A stretch of 64,000 bases of DNA from Pseudomonadota bacterium. Its GTDB lineage: Bacteria > Pseudomonadota > Gammaproteobacteria > Steroidobacterales > Steroidobacteraceae. A program made the position numbers and the translations under genes. Positions 1-9,505 of this stretch are shown piece by piece (within the stretch, counting starts at the first letter, position 1; the number at the start of each line of letters is the position of its first letter). The notes beneath the pieces were generated by a model. That model ran no database searches. It had not been told where the DNA came from and was given only the letters and a program-made list of their open reading frames with translations. The DNA is taken from positions 1,417 to 65,416 of the forward strand of contig JAFEDS010000013.1 in NCBI GenBank assembly GCA_018241505.1. The letters run 5' to 3'.

Positions 1-3000
1 CTCCCAGATCTCCCCCTGACCGCCAGCGGCAAGCTCGACCGCCGCGCGCTCGCAACCATGGAGTACGGCGCAGCGCTGCGAGCCTCCTACGAGGCCCCCG
101 TCGGCCCGATGGAAACCGCACTCGCCGACATCTGGACCTCACTGCTGCGAGCACAATCCATCGGCCGCCACGACAACTTCTTCGAGCTGGGCGGCAACTC
201 ACTGTTGCTGGTGCAGTTCATTGACCAGTTGGCGCAACGCGGCTGGCGGATCGAAGCCCGTGAGCTGTTCAATCAACCGACCGTGGCTGCGCTGGCTGCC
301 GTCATCCAAACAGCGACGCCACCGACACGCTCCAGTGCGCCATTGATCGAGTTGAGCCAGGCGCAAAGCGACCGGATTGCCGCTCACGTCACCGGCGGCG
401 CGGCAAACATACAAGACATCTATCCGCTGGTCTCTCTGCAAGAAGGCATGTTGGTCCACCATCGGACCTCCGATCGTGACGCCTACATATTGCGATCCTT
501 GCTCGCCGTCGATAGTGAGCAACTCGTTGAGCGGCTGCTCACCGCGTTGCAATTCTCAGTGGATCGACACGAAGCATTGCGCACGGCGGTGCAATGGGAG
601 GGATTGCCCGAGCCGGTGCAGGTTGTTTGGCGCTCGGCCCAACTGCCGGTTGTGCGGTTGCCCACCACACAGGCTGAGCAACTCTGGAGTCTCGGCCTGT
701 CACCAGTCAATGTCTCGCAGGCACCGATGATGCGAGTACATGTTGCGCGGGATCCTGCGCAACATCGCTGGCTGCTGTTGATACAGAGCCATCATCTCGT
801 ACTCGATCACACCAGCCTCGAGCTGCTGATTGCCGAAGCGCGCGAGCACGTAGCAGGGCGTTCGGGCTCATTGCCGCCGCCCGTGCCATTCCGGGATTTT
901 GTTGCCGACGCACGTGCCGCGAGCGCATCGGCTGCCAACGAGACTTTTTTCCGCGGGATGCTTCAGAACGTCGACGAGCCAACCGCGCCCTTTGGAATCC
1001 TTGAAATCCGTGGTGACGGCTCGACAATCGAAGAAGGCCGGTTAGAGCTTCCTGCCGTGCTCGCGAACCGGGTGCGTGACCTGGCGCGCCGCTTCGGTGT
1101 AGCCGCTTCCAGTCTGTTCCATCTCGCGTGGGCGATGTTCCTCGCCAGGACCAGTTCGCGTGACGACGTGGTGTTCGGCACCGTTTTGGCCGGCCGGATG
1201 CACCGCGGTCTGGACGCACATCAGGCGTTCGGCCTCTATATCAACACTCTGCCGCTGCGTTTGTCCTTGGCTGACAAAAATGCGGCCGCGGCCCTGCGGG
1301 AAACGCACGCTTGTCTCAGCGAGCTATTGCGCCACGAGCACGCGTCACTGGCAGCCGTCCAGGCATTGAGCGGGGTGCCCACTGGCACGCCGTTGTTTTC
1401 GACACTATTCAACTATCGCCACGATCCTCATGGAACAACTTCCGCGCAGGCGGTCGAGTTGCTGCCCGGCGTCACATTCTTGCGAGGTGAAGAGCGGACC
1501 AACTACCCGCTCAGTCTGGCAGTAGATGACCTGGGTCAGGGTTTCAATCTGACAACACACGCGGTAGCCGGAATCGGCGCGCATAGAACGTGTCAGTTTG
1601 TATTGGCCGCCTTGGAGGGCTTGACGCAGGCGTTGGAAGAGGGCGCTGACACGGACCTGCGGCTCCTGCCGGCTATACCTGCTGCTGAGTCGGAGACCGT
1701 CTGGAGGTGGTCGCGCAATCAGGCGCCCGCGCTGCAACCGAGGACGTTCACAGATCTGTTTGAGTCTGAGGTAGATGAAACCCCCGACGCGGTGGCAGTG
1801 GTGAGCGGCAATCGAAGCCTCACCTATCGCCAGCTCGACGAACGCGCGAACGCAGTGGCGCAGCGCCTCATTGAGCGCGGCGTCGGATCAGAGGGCGTTG
1901 TAGGCTTGTGGGCCGATCGCTCCTTGGAGATGTTGATCGGCCTGCTGGGTATTTTGAAAGCGGGCGGCGCATACCTGCCGCTCGATCCCGCGTATCCAGT
2001 CGACCGGTTGCATCTGATGTTGGCGGATGCGCAGCCGATCCTGTTGTTGGGCAGCCACGAGTTCGAATCACACCTCCCGTGTCTGGCGATCGACTCGACA
2101 GTTCAGGCCAAGCGGCCCGGCCGGCTAGTGCATACCAATACCCCCGCGTACGTCATCTACACCTCCGGCTCCACGGGCACCCCCAAAGGTGTCGTGGTCA
2201 CGCACACCGGTTTGAATGCCTTGGTCAGCGCGCAAGACGACCGCCTGAAAATCACCCGGCACTCGCGCGTCCTGCAATTTTCGACCCTGAGTTTCGACGC
2301 CTCTGCGTGGGAACTGCTGATGGCTCTATCCAACGGCGCAACACTGGTGCTGACTCCCGCGGATGCGGTCAGCGGCGAGCCCTTGCGTAAGCTGCTGGTC
2401 GAACAGCGCATCAGTCATGCGACGTTGCCCCCGGCTGTGTTGGCGACTTTGGCAAAGACAGATGACCTGACACTGGAATGCCTGGTTGTCGCCGGTGAAG
2501 CGTGTCCTCCGGTCTTGATTGCGCAATGGAGCCCGGGACTTCGATTCATCAACGCCTATGGCCCAACGGAGGCCACGGTCTGCGCGACCATGAGCGCTGC
2601 GTTGCAAGGAGACGGCACCGCACCGATCGGCTCTCCCATCAACGGCACCGATGTGTATGTGTTGGATGCCGCCTTGGAACCCGCTCCCGTAGGGGTACCG
2701 GGTGAGTTGTATATCAGTGGCGCGGGACTTGCCCGCGGCTATTTGAAAAACCCGGGACTGACTGCGTCCCGGTTTGTGGCCGACCCCTACGGTGAGCCGG
2801 GCAGCCGGATGTACCGCAGCGGCGATCTGGTCCGCTGGCGTGAGGATGGCTCACTGGAATATCTGGGCCGCGTCGACCAACAGGTCAAAGTGCGTGGTCA
2901 GCGTATCGAATTGGGAGAAATTGAGGCCGCCCTGACGACCTACCCAGGCATCGAACAGGCGGCCGTGGCCGTTCGCGATGGAGAAGGTACGGGCCCGGCG

Positions 3001-6000
3001 CTGGTGGCCTACGTCGTGACCCGCGCGCCCCACGCAATCGACCTGACGGACCTCCGCCGCGCCCTGGTCGCCCGCCTGCCTCAGTACATGATCCCCTCGC
3101 TGTACGTGCCTCTGCCAGAGCTACCCCTGACCCCCACTGGCAAAGTCGATCGACGCGCGCTGCCAGCCCCCGAGGCAGCCCTCCAACAGGACGCGTACTA
3201 CGAAGCGCCCGACTCAGCGACCCAGGTGAGCCTCGCAGCTATTTGGCGCGATGTTCTCCGGCTCGAACGCGTAGGTAAGCGCGATGACTTTTTCGCATCC
3301 GGCGGGCACTCCCTGCTGGCGCTACAAGTTGTCGCCCGCGTGCGTGACGTATTTCGTCTGGAGCTGCCGCTCAAGACACTGTTTGACGCGCCCACGCTGG
3401 AAGCTTTGTCCGCCGAAATCGACGCGATGTTGGCGGATGGTGGCGCACGAGACAGCACCGAAATCGTTCCCTTGAACTGGGATGGCCGACCTGCACCCCT
3501 GTCTTATTCGCAGGAGCGCATGTGGCTCATCCAGACACTCAATCCCGCCAACACCGCGTACAACATGAGCGCGGCGCTGCGAGTTCGCGGCAACGCGGAC
3601 GCGGCTGTATTGTCGGCCGCCTACGATGAACTGTGCCGGCGGCACGCAATCCTGCGGTCCCGGGTCCGCATGAAAGACGAGCGCCCGCAGGTGTGGATTG
3701 AACCGTTTGTCGCAGGAAATCTGATTGTCGAGGACCTCAGCGGCCAGCCCGACGCGGACTCAGCCGCGCTCGAACGCGTCAATACCGAATTGCGCCGCGT
3801 GTTTGATCTGGGTGTCGAGCCGGTTATCCGCGCGCGACTGATCAAGGTCGCGCCCGACTCATATGTATTTGGCATCGTGCTGCATCACATTGCCGGCGAT
3901 CAGTGGTCGATGGGTCTGTTCGGCCGTGAGCTGGCATTGCTGTACAACCAACACAGGTCCGCGGGCAGCGCCGTACTGGAGCCACTGCCCGTCAGCTACA
4001 TGGACTACGCCCATTGGCAGCGCAGTGGCACATCGCAGGCTCAGTACGCCACGCAACTGGCTTTCTGGAAGGAGAAACTGGCGAATCTGCCGACTGTGGA
4101 CCTGCCGACCGATCTGACTCGTCCGAAAGTCTGGACCATGAACGGCTCGTCCTACCAGAGGACGATTCCGCCGCAGCTTTTCGCTGGTCTGGGCGCGCTG
4201 GCCCGCAACGCCGGCAGCACCCTGTTCATGACTCTTTTCGCCGGCTTCGCCTCGCTGTTGCAGCGCATCTCTGGACAGACCGACCTGCCGATCGGCGTCC
4301 CGGTGGCCAACCGCACCCACAGTGCCATCGAAGGCCTGATTGGCACGTTCGTCAACACTATCGTCCTGCGGGCCGACCTGCAGGGCGATCCGGAATTCCG
4401 CGAGCTTTTGGCCCGGGTTCGCGCTACTGCCCTGGATGCGTTTGCCAACCAGGATGTGTCATTCGACCGCCTGGTGCAGGAGATCGGTCAACGCGGTGAC
4501 CGCAGCCGCGCGCCGCTCGTGCAGGTGCTCTTCAATGTAACGAATGCACCGATGCGCGATATCGCACTATCCGGCTTGACCTGGGAGCCTGTGCTGCTGG
4601 ATCGCGGCGGCGCTCAGTTTGAGCTCAGCTTCGGTGTGGACACCGAGGTCACTCGCACGGTCACGGTCGAATTCAACACCGACCTGTTTGAACGGAGCAC
4701 GGTAGAGCGCCTGGTAGGCCAGTATTTTACAATTCTGGAAGCCGCGGTCGCCGCACCCGAAACCCGCATCAGCCGCCTTCCCACGTTGCCCGCGGAGCAG
4801 TGGGCGAACCTGCAAGCCTGGAATGCCACCACCGTTGCATGGCCATCGGATCCTTTCCCGAGATTGTTCGAAGCCCAGGCAGCGCGCACCCCGGACAACG
4901 TGGCCGTCAGTTTCGAAGGCGACTCACTGAGCTATGCCGAGCTGAATTCGAGGGCCAATGCGTTGGCTCGTGCTCTGGTAACCGCTGGCACCGTAGGCGT
5001 GTGCATGCAGCGCTCACCCCAGTTGCTGATCAGCTTGTTGGCGGTGCAGAAGGCAGGTGCTGCGTACATACCGCTCGACCCTGAGTTCCCGGCCGAGCGC
5101 CTGACCTACATGCTGTCGGACAGCGGTGCCACCGTACTGCTCACTTCTGGGGTGCTACCGCAAGGACTGGAGGTGCCAGCCGGCATCGATGTCATCGACG
5201 TGACCGCCACGCGCGGGCAAGTCGGGAACCTGCCGCACGCACCGGCTCCGCAGGATGCAGCGTATATCCTGTATACCTCCGGCTCCACTGGCAAGCCGAA
5301 AGGGGTTGTCGTTCCGCATCGCGCGTTGGCCAACTTTCTCAACTCCATGCGCGAGCGGCCCGGACTGTCAGCTTCGGATGTGCTCGCAGCGGTTACCACG
5401 GTGTCGTTTGACATCGCCGGTCTGGAGCTATATCTGCCCCTGATGGTGGGGGCCCGTATCGAGTTGGTTCCCAAGCAGGTGGCGACCGATGGAACCGAGC
5501 TGGGCCAGTTTCTGGAAGCCCGTGGCGCAACGGTCCTGCAGGCAACTCCGGCTACCTGGCGCATGTTGATTGAAGCAGGCTGGCAAGGTAGCGGGCGCCT
5601 TCGCGCGCTGTGCGGCGGGGAGGCGGTTTCCCGTAGCCTCGCCAACGATATACTGGCGCGTGTTGGCGAGCTGTGGAACATGTACGGTCCGACCGAAACC
5701 ACCATCTGGTCGACCGTGGAGCGAATAGAGCGCGATGGCGCGGCTATCACGATCGGTCGGCCCATTGCCAACACGCAGGTCTACATTCTGGATGCGGCGG
5801 GCGAGGTTGCGCCGATTGGAGTGACCGGCGAGATTTGTATCGGCGGAACCGGCGTTGCCACCGGCTATCACCGGCGCCCGGCTCTCACGGCTGAACGCTT
5901 CACGCCCGACCCACATGCCGCCGATGGTGCGCGCCTGTATCGAACGGGTGACCTGGGCCGTTGGGGTGCCGACGGTAAGCTCTATCACCTGGGTCGCTCG

Positions 6001-6570
6001 GACACCCAGGTCAAGATCAGGGGCTTTCGCATTGAGTTGGGAGAAATCGAAAAGGCGTTGTCCGCGCATCAGGCTATTCAGCATGCGGTCGCTGCGGTGC
6101 GGGAGGCTGGACCGGATGACCCGCGACTGGTCGCGTACGTGACCGGTCGCGAAGGTGAGGAGGTGACCATCACGGACCTGAAGCGCTTCCTGCGCAACCA
6201 GTTACCGGACTACATGATCCCCTCCATCATTGTGACGTTGGTGTCCATGCCGCTCACGCCCAATGGCAAGGTGGACCGCAACGCGTTGCCGGATCCTTTT
6301 GGCAACCAACCCATGGAGCCGGTGGTTGACGAATTACCCGCCACTGCCATGGAACGGGTTGTGGCGGATGCCTGGAAGGCGGTCCTCAAAGTCGACCGCA
6401 TTCGCGCCGCTGACAACTTCTTCGAATTGGGTGGCTACTCGCTGCTGTCGCTGCGGGTCGCCAGGATGATTGAGAAGCAGACCGGGCGCCGTCTGGACCC
6501 GCGCACGCTGTTCTTTCACAACTTGCGCGATGTTGCGAAAATCCTCGACCCCGAGGACCCGAGCGCGTAA
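1..6570 (+). CDS. Non-ribosomal peptide synthetase, 3' part (A-end)-PCP-C-A-PCP-C-A-PCP
   Basis: This is the C-terminal part of a multimodular NRPS. The frame is already open at base 1, where the first codons read as the A10 motif (LTASGKLDR) of an adenylation domain cut by the left edge, so the ATG at 58 is not the start. Order seen: PCP (GGNSLL, nt ~193), condensation domain (HHLVLDH, nt ~791), adenylation domain (YTSGSTGTPKG at nt ~2158; TGKVDR near nt 3140), PCP (GGHSLL, nt ~3301), condensation domain (HHIAGDQ, nt ~3882, with Q where G is usual), adenylation domain (YTSGSTGKPKG, nt ~5272; NGKVDR near nt 6262), PCP (GGYSLL, nt ~6430). The protein stops just after the last PCP, with no thioesterase, reductase or terminal condensation domain. 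By alignment to PheA the specificity residues of the two full A domains read roughly DAWTVAAVC (Phe-like) and DILQCGMIW (Gly-like); this is inference by eye. The stop overlaps the next gene's start (TAATG). Confidence 0.95.
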   Translation, partial: LPDLPLTASGKLDRRALATMEYGAALRASYEAPVGPMETALADIWTSLLRAQSIGRHDNFFELGGNSLLLVQFIDQLAQRGWRIEARELFNQPTVAALAAVIQTATPPTRSSAPLIELSQAQSDRIAAHVTGGAANIQDIYPLVSLQEGMLVHHRTSDRDAYILRSLLAVDSEQLVERLLTALQFSVDRHEALRTAVQWEGLPEPVQVVWRSAQLPVVRLPTTQAEQLWSLGLSPVNVSQAPMMRVHVARDPAQHRWLLLIQSHHLVLDHTSLELLIAEAREHVAGRSGSLPPPVPFRDFVADARAASASAANETFFRGMLQNVDEPTAPFGILEIRGDGSTIEEGRLELPAVLANRVRDLARRFGVAASSLFHLAWAMFLARTSSRDDVVFGTVLAGRMHRGLDAHQAFGLYINTLPLRLSLADKNAAAALRETHACLSELLRHEHASLAAVQALSGVPTGTPLFSTLFNYRHDPHGTTSAQAVELLPGVTFLRGEERTNYPLSLAVDDLGQGFNLTTHAVAGIGAHRTCQFVLAALEGLTQALEEGADTDLRLLPAIPAAESETVWRWSRNQAPALQPRTFTDLFESEVDETPDAVAVVSGNRSLTYRQLDERANAVAQRLIERGVGSEGVVGLWADRSLEMLIGLLGILKAGGAYLPLDPAYPVDRLHLMLADAQPILLLGSHEFESHLPCLAIDSTVQAKRPGRLVHTNTPAYVIYTSGSTGTPKGVVVTHTGLNALVSAQDDRLKITRHSRVLQFSTLSFDASAWELLMALSNGATLVLTPADAVSGEPLRKLLVEQRISHATLPPAVLATLAKTDDLTLECLVVAGEACPPVLIAQWSPGLRFINAYGPTEATVCATMSAALQGDGTAPIGSPINGTDVYVLDAALEPAPVGVPGELYISGAGLARGYLKNPGLTASRFVADPYGEPGSRMYRSGDLVRWREDGSLEYLGRVDQQVKVRGQRIELGEIEAALTTYPGIEQAAVAVRDGEGTGPALVAYVVTRAPHAIDLTDLRRALVARLPQYMIPSLYVPLPELPLTPTGKVDRRALPAPEAALQQDAYYEAPDSATQVSLAAIWRDVLRLERVGKRDDFFASGGHSLLALQVVARVRDVFRLELPLKTLFDAPTLEALSAEIDAMLADGGARDSTEIVPLNWDGRPAPLSYSQERMWLIQTLNPANTAYNMSAALRVRGNADAAVLSAAYDELCRRHAILRSRVRMKDERPQVWIEPFVAGNLIVEDLSGQPDADSAALERVNTELRRVFDLGVEPVIRARLIKVAPDSYVFGIVLHHIAGDQWSMGLFGRELALLYNQHRSAGSAVLEPLPVSYMDYAHWQRSGTSQAQYATQLAFWKEKLANLPTVDLPTDLTRPKVWTMNGSSYQRTIPPQLFAGLGALARNAGSTLFMTLFAGFASLLQRISGQTDLPIGVPVANRTHSAIEGLIGTFVNTIVLRADLQGDPEFRELLARVRATALDAFANQDVSFDRLVQEIGQRGDRSRAPLVQVLFNVTNAPMRDIALSGLTWEPVLLDRGGAQFELSFGVDTEVTRTVTVEFNTDLFERSTVERLVGQYFTILEAAVAAPETRISRLPTLPAEQWANLQAWNATTVAWPSDPFPRLFEAQAARTPDNVAVSFEGDSLSYAELNSRANALARALVTAGTVGVCMQRSPQLLISLLAVQKAGAAYIPLDPEFPAERLTYMLSDSGATVLLTSGVLPQGLEVPAGIDVIDVTATRGQVGNLPHAPAPQDAAYILYTSGSTGKPKGVVVPHRALANFLNSMRERPGLSASDVLAAVTTVSFDIAGLELYLPLMVGARIELVPKQVATDGTELGQFLEARGATVLQATPATWRMLIEAGWQGSGRLRALCGGEAVSRSLANDILARVGELWNMYGPTETTIWSTVERIERDGAAITIGRPIANTQVYILDAAGEVAPIGVTGEICIGGTGVATGYHRRPALTAERFTPDPHAADGARLYRTGDLGRWGADGKLYHLGRSDTQVKIRGFRIELGEIEKALSAHQAIQHAVAAVREAGPDDPRLVAYVTGREGEEVTITDLKRFLRNQLPDYMIPSIIVTLVSMPLTPNGKVDRNALPDPFGNQPMEPVVDELPATAMERVVADAWKAVLKVDRIRAADNFFELGGYSLLSLRVARMIEKQTGRRLDPRTLFFHNLRDVAKILDPEDPSA

Positions 6571-7250
6571 TGAACCCACTGTTCATTGGCACCGCCGAGC
6601 GCAGACTATTCGGGCTGTATGAGCCTGCGGCCGCCACGCGTGGCAAGCCGCGGGCGGTGGTTCTATGCTATCCCTGGGGAGTGGAGTACACCTACGCGCA
6701 CCGCTCAATGCGGCAACTGGCGTCCAGGTTGGCGGCGGCGGGATTTCATACTCTGCGCTTCGATTACTTCGGTACCGGGGACTCCTCGGGAGAAGTGGAT
6801 CAGGCAAATCTCAACGGTGCCGGTTCCGATGTCGAGGCGGCCATTGAAGCGTTGCAAGACATTGCCGGAACCTCCAGGGTTGTGTTGATCGGCTTGCGGC
6901 TGGGTGCAAATATTGCCCTGAGTGTGGCGGTTCGACGCAAGTCCGCGGTGGAAGCATTGGTGATGTGGGATCCGATCATTTCGGGTGATCATTACGTGGC
7001 GGCCTTGCCAGCGGGCAGTGATGTCGGCGAGGATGTGCTGCGCGAGATCCGCTCAATCGACTTGCCATCGAGCCTGCAGGGGATTCCTGAACGCACGATG
7101 ATACTGGTCACTGAGCGCTTGGCCGCCCACGAACAACTGGGGATGCCCGTCGAGTTTGTCAGCGCCGCCTGCCCCTGGGTGGAGGCGATTACGATTTCGG
7201 GTGCCTTGCCGGTACCCGCCATGCAGCGGATAGAAGAATGGCTGCGGTAG
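6570..7250 (+). CDS. Alpha/beta-fold hydrolase, exosortase-A-associated hydrolase 2-like
   Basis: A 226-residue alpha/beta-hydrolase-fold protein. The N-terminal half has the strand and loop pattern typical of the fold (VVLCYPWG, then LRFDYFGTGDSSGE). The nucleophile elbow reads G-L-R-L-G, so the expected Ser/Cys is replaced by Arg, and no clear Asp-His pair is visible near the C-terminus. The GLRLGA signature and short length resemble, from memory, the family called exosortase A system-associated hydrolase 2. It may be a non-catalytic partner or use different chemistry. The start overlaps the NRPS stop by one base and the end overlaps the next hydrolase by 13 bases, so the genes are probably co-translated. 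A role in releasing or editing the NRPS product is inference. Confidence 0.85.
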   Translation: MNPLFIGTAERRLFGLYEPAAATRGKPRAVVLCYPWGVEYTYAHRSMRQLASRLAAAGFHTLRFDYFGTGDSSGEVDQANLNGAGSDVEAAIEALQDIAGTSRVVLIGLRLGANIALSVAVRRKSAVEALVMWDPIISGDHYVAALPAGSDVGEDVLREIRSIDLPSSLQGIPERTMILVTERLAAHEQLGMPVEFVSAACPWVEAITISGALPVPAMQRIEEWLR

Positions 7251-8092
7251 AGTTTACGTACAAGGAGCAGGCAGTCCTGCTTGGCCGGCATTCGCTCGTC
7301 GGCATCGTCACCCGTCCGCCGCCGGCCCGGCAGAAAGAAGAGCCGGCCATTGTCATTCTCAACACCGGGATTGTGCACAGAGTCGGGCATCATCGAATGT
7401 ACGTCTCCCTGTCGCGCGATCTGGCGATGAGCGGACGGACGGTGGTGCGATTCGACTTCGCCGGTATCGGTGACAGCAAGCCGCGCAAGGACAGCACATC
7501 ACCGCTGATGGCGAGCCTGTCGGATATCCGCGAGGTGTTGGACACCCTGGAGAAGTCCAATGAGGTGAAGAAGTTCATTCTCGTGGGATTGTGCTCGGGC
7601 GCCGATCACGCCGTGCTGTATGCCAATACGGATCCGCGCGTGGTCGGGTTGGTTCTCATGGATCCGACGTTGCCGCCGACCTTGCGCTACTACGTTCACT
7701 ATGTGATGCAGCGGCTGAAAAACCTCCGCAATTGGATGAGTGTGGCGACCGGTCGAAGCGGCCTCATGCGGCTGGCATCCACTCACCTGATCAACAGCGT
7801 GCGCCCGCAGACGGAGCTCGAGGGCCTCAACCTGCAGAACCTGCGTTTCAGCTCCCATCTGCCCCAGTGTTATCGCGGTGCGGCGGCACGGGATGTGCGA
7901 ATGCTGGCGGTGTTCACTTCCGTTTCGGTTCGTCATACCTATAAACAGCAAATGTTGGATGCCTTCCCGGAGGCCTCCGCCGGCGGCAAGCTGCGCCTGG
8001 AGTTCTTTCCGGAAAGCGATCACCTGTTCTCCGGTGAGAAAGAACGCTTCCGTTTGCGTACTGTGATCGGCGACTGGCTCGACTCGCGCTGA
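7238..8092 (+). CDS. Alpha/beta-fold hydrolase, exosortase-A-associated hydrolase 1-like
   Basis: A 284-residue alpha/beta hydrolase. Visible motifs are NTGIVHRVGHHR near residue 47, VVRFDFAGIGDS near residue 67, an elbow G-L-C-S-G near residue 120 that puts Cys in the nucleophile position, and a C-terminal PESDHLF that can supply the catalytic His. This combination matches what I recall of exosortase A system-associated hydrolase 1. A Cys nucleophile is also known in dienelactone hydrolases. The gene starts inside the preceding hydrolase gene, and the flippase ATG follows 7 bases after its stop. With a TE-less NRPS upstream, acting in trans on a PCP-bound product is a reasonable hypothesis, not shown by the sequence. 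No exosortase or PEP-CTERM protein lies in this window. Confidence 0.87.
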   Translation: MAAVEFTYKEQAVLLGRHSLVGIVTRPPPARQKEEPAIVILNTGIVHRVGHHRMYVSLSRDLAMSGRTVVRFDFAGIGDSKPRKDSTSPLMASLSDIREVLDTLEKSNEVKKFILVGLCSGADHAVLYANTDPRVVGLVLMDPTLPPTLRYYVHYVMQRLKNLRNWMSVATGRSGLMRLASTHLINSVRPQTELEGLNLQNLRFSSHLPQCYRGAAARDVRMLAVFTSVSVRHTYKQQMLDAFPEASAGGKLRLEFFPESDHLFSGEKERFRLRTVIGDWLDSR

Positions 8093-8099
8093 GGGCGAC

Positions 8100-9425
8100 A
8101 TGAGCGCTCAGCCTGATTCGCAGCCGGCCCCCGCGGCCCGCGTCTTGCGCAACACCAGCCTGCTGGTCATCGCTCAGGTCATTGTTACTCCACTCTCCAT
8201 TCTCATCAATGCGGTCGCGGGCCGCACCCTCGGCGCCGCGAGCTTCGGCCTGTTGTACCAGGCCTTGACGTTCAGCTCGTTGGTATTTCTGTTTGTGGAG
8301 TGGGGGCAGTCGAACGTACTGACCGGCAGAGTAGCCAGGCAGCAAACGGCAGCCGGCGAGTTGCTAGGCAGCGGCATCCTTCTGCGCGTGACGGCCGCTG
8401 CGGCGGCTCTGGTTATTGTCCCGCTCGTGTGTGCGCTTGTGGGCTATGACAGGGAATTCCTCGTTGTCCTCGAGCTGGCGATGCTGGCCGCAACGTTCGC
8501 CACTGTTTCAGCCGCCTGCCAGGATGTCTTTCGCGGCTATGAGCGTACCGACTTCGCTGCAGCGTCCTATGTCGGTTGGCAGTTGTTGAGTGCGGCTGTA
8601 GTCATCCCAACGCTGCTCGCCGGCGGCGGCCTGCGAGGACTGCTCGTTGCTCAAGTCTCCTGCGCCGCGTTCGGCATGTTGTTCGTCCTGAAAATGCTGC
8701 CCCGCATGCAAGTTCCTAAACTTGTGGTTCGCCGCGCCGTTGCCCGGGAGCTGTTCCGTTCCGGTCATCCGTTCATTCTGTTCGGTCTCGTGATTCTGCT
8801 GCAGCCCATGGTCGATGCCGCCATGCTGTCCAAATTTGCCGCCCCCGCGAGCATGGGTTGGTACGCGGCGGCCAGAAAGCTCGTCGGGATCTTGATTTTC
8901 CCGGCATCCGCTTTGATTGCCGCGTTGTATCCAACTCTGTGCCGCCTGTATGCCGAGAATCGGAATGCCTGGCGCAAGACCGCGGGCGATGCGCTGTTTG
9001 GGGTTTCCCTGGTGGTCATTCCCGTGGCTCTGGGCTGCGGGTTGTTTCCGGAAGTGGGCGTAGCCATCTTCGGGCAGCGCGATTTCGGCCCCGCCGCCGA
9101 CGATCTGCGGCTCCTGGCGCCCTTTGTGTTCCTGGTCTATTTCAGCATGGTCATTGGCTCCTGCCTGGTGTCCTCCGGCCGCCAGAACGGTTGGACTGTG
9201 GTGCAGTTGGGGTCCGTTGTCATCAGTGCGGCTCTCGACCCACCGCTCATCAGTTGGTTCCAGGCTCATTACGCCAATGGTGGCCTCGGAGTGTGTACTG
9301 CCGCGGTAATCAGTGAGGTCCTCATGGTTACGGGCGGCTTCCTGCTGTTGCCGAAAGGGATCCTCGCCAGCATTCCCCGCGCGAGCGTTGGCCGCTTCTG
9401 GGGGCTGGTACGCAGGCGCACGTAG
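8100..9425 (+). CDS. Polysaccharide flippase / oligosaccharide translocase (Wzx/MATE-like)
   Basis: A 441-residue integral membrane protein with about 12 hydrophobic segments and few long loops, in the pattern of the MOP/Wzx polysaccharide exporters. The N-terminal motif (RNTSLLVIAQVIVTPLSIL, then GRTLGAASFGLL) is typical of the family's first two helices. Such proteins flip lipid-linked glycans across the inner membrane. A GAGGG stretch before the ATG is a plausible ribosome site. Being coupled to an NRPS and two hydrolases suggests that the transported unit is, or carries, a peptide or aminoacyl group. The substrate cannot be read from the sequence; a peptide or lipopeptide exporter role is the main alternative. 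Confidence 0.9.
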   Translation: MSAQPDSQPAPAARVLRNTSLLVIAQVIVTPLSILINAVAGRTLGAASFGLLYQALTFSSLVFLFVEWGQSNVLTGRVARQQTAAGELLGSGILLRVTAAAAALVIVPLVCALVGYDREFLVVLELAMLAATFATVSAACQDVFRGYERTDFAAASYVGWQLLSAAVVIPTLLAGGGLRGLLVAQVSCAAFGMLFVLKMLPRMQVPKLVVRRAVARELFRSGHPFILFGLVILLQPMVDAAMLSKFAAPASMGWYAAARKLVGILIFPASALIAALYPTLCRLYAENRNAWRKTAGDALFGVSLVVIPVALGCGLFPEVGVAIFGQRDFGPAADDLRLLAPFVFLVYFSMVIGSCLVSSGRQNGWTVVQLGSVVISAALDPPLISWFQAHYANGGLGVCTAAVISEVLMVTGGFLLLPKGILASIPRASVGRFWGLVRRRT

Positions 9426-9505
9426 CAGGAGCCCGATATGACATGCACGGTCATTGTGAAAATAACAAAGGCCCCTGGCGTGGGGACAGTGCAGAATGGG
9501 CCGCG

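Noticed and set aside
58-63. ATG at 58 as start of the NRPS gene
   Set aside because: The frame is open to base 1 and the upstream codons encode an adenylation-domain motif, so the gene continues off the left edge.
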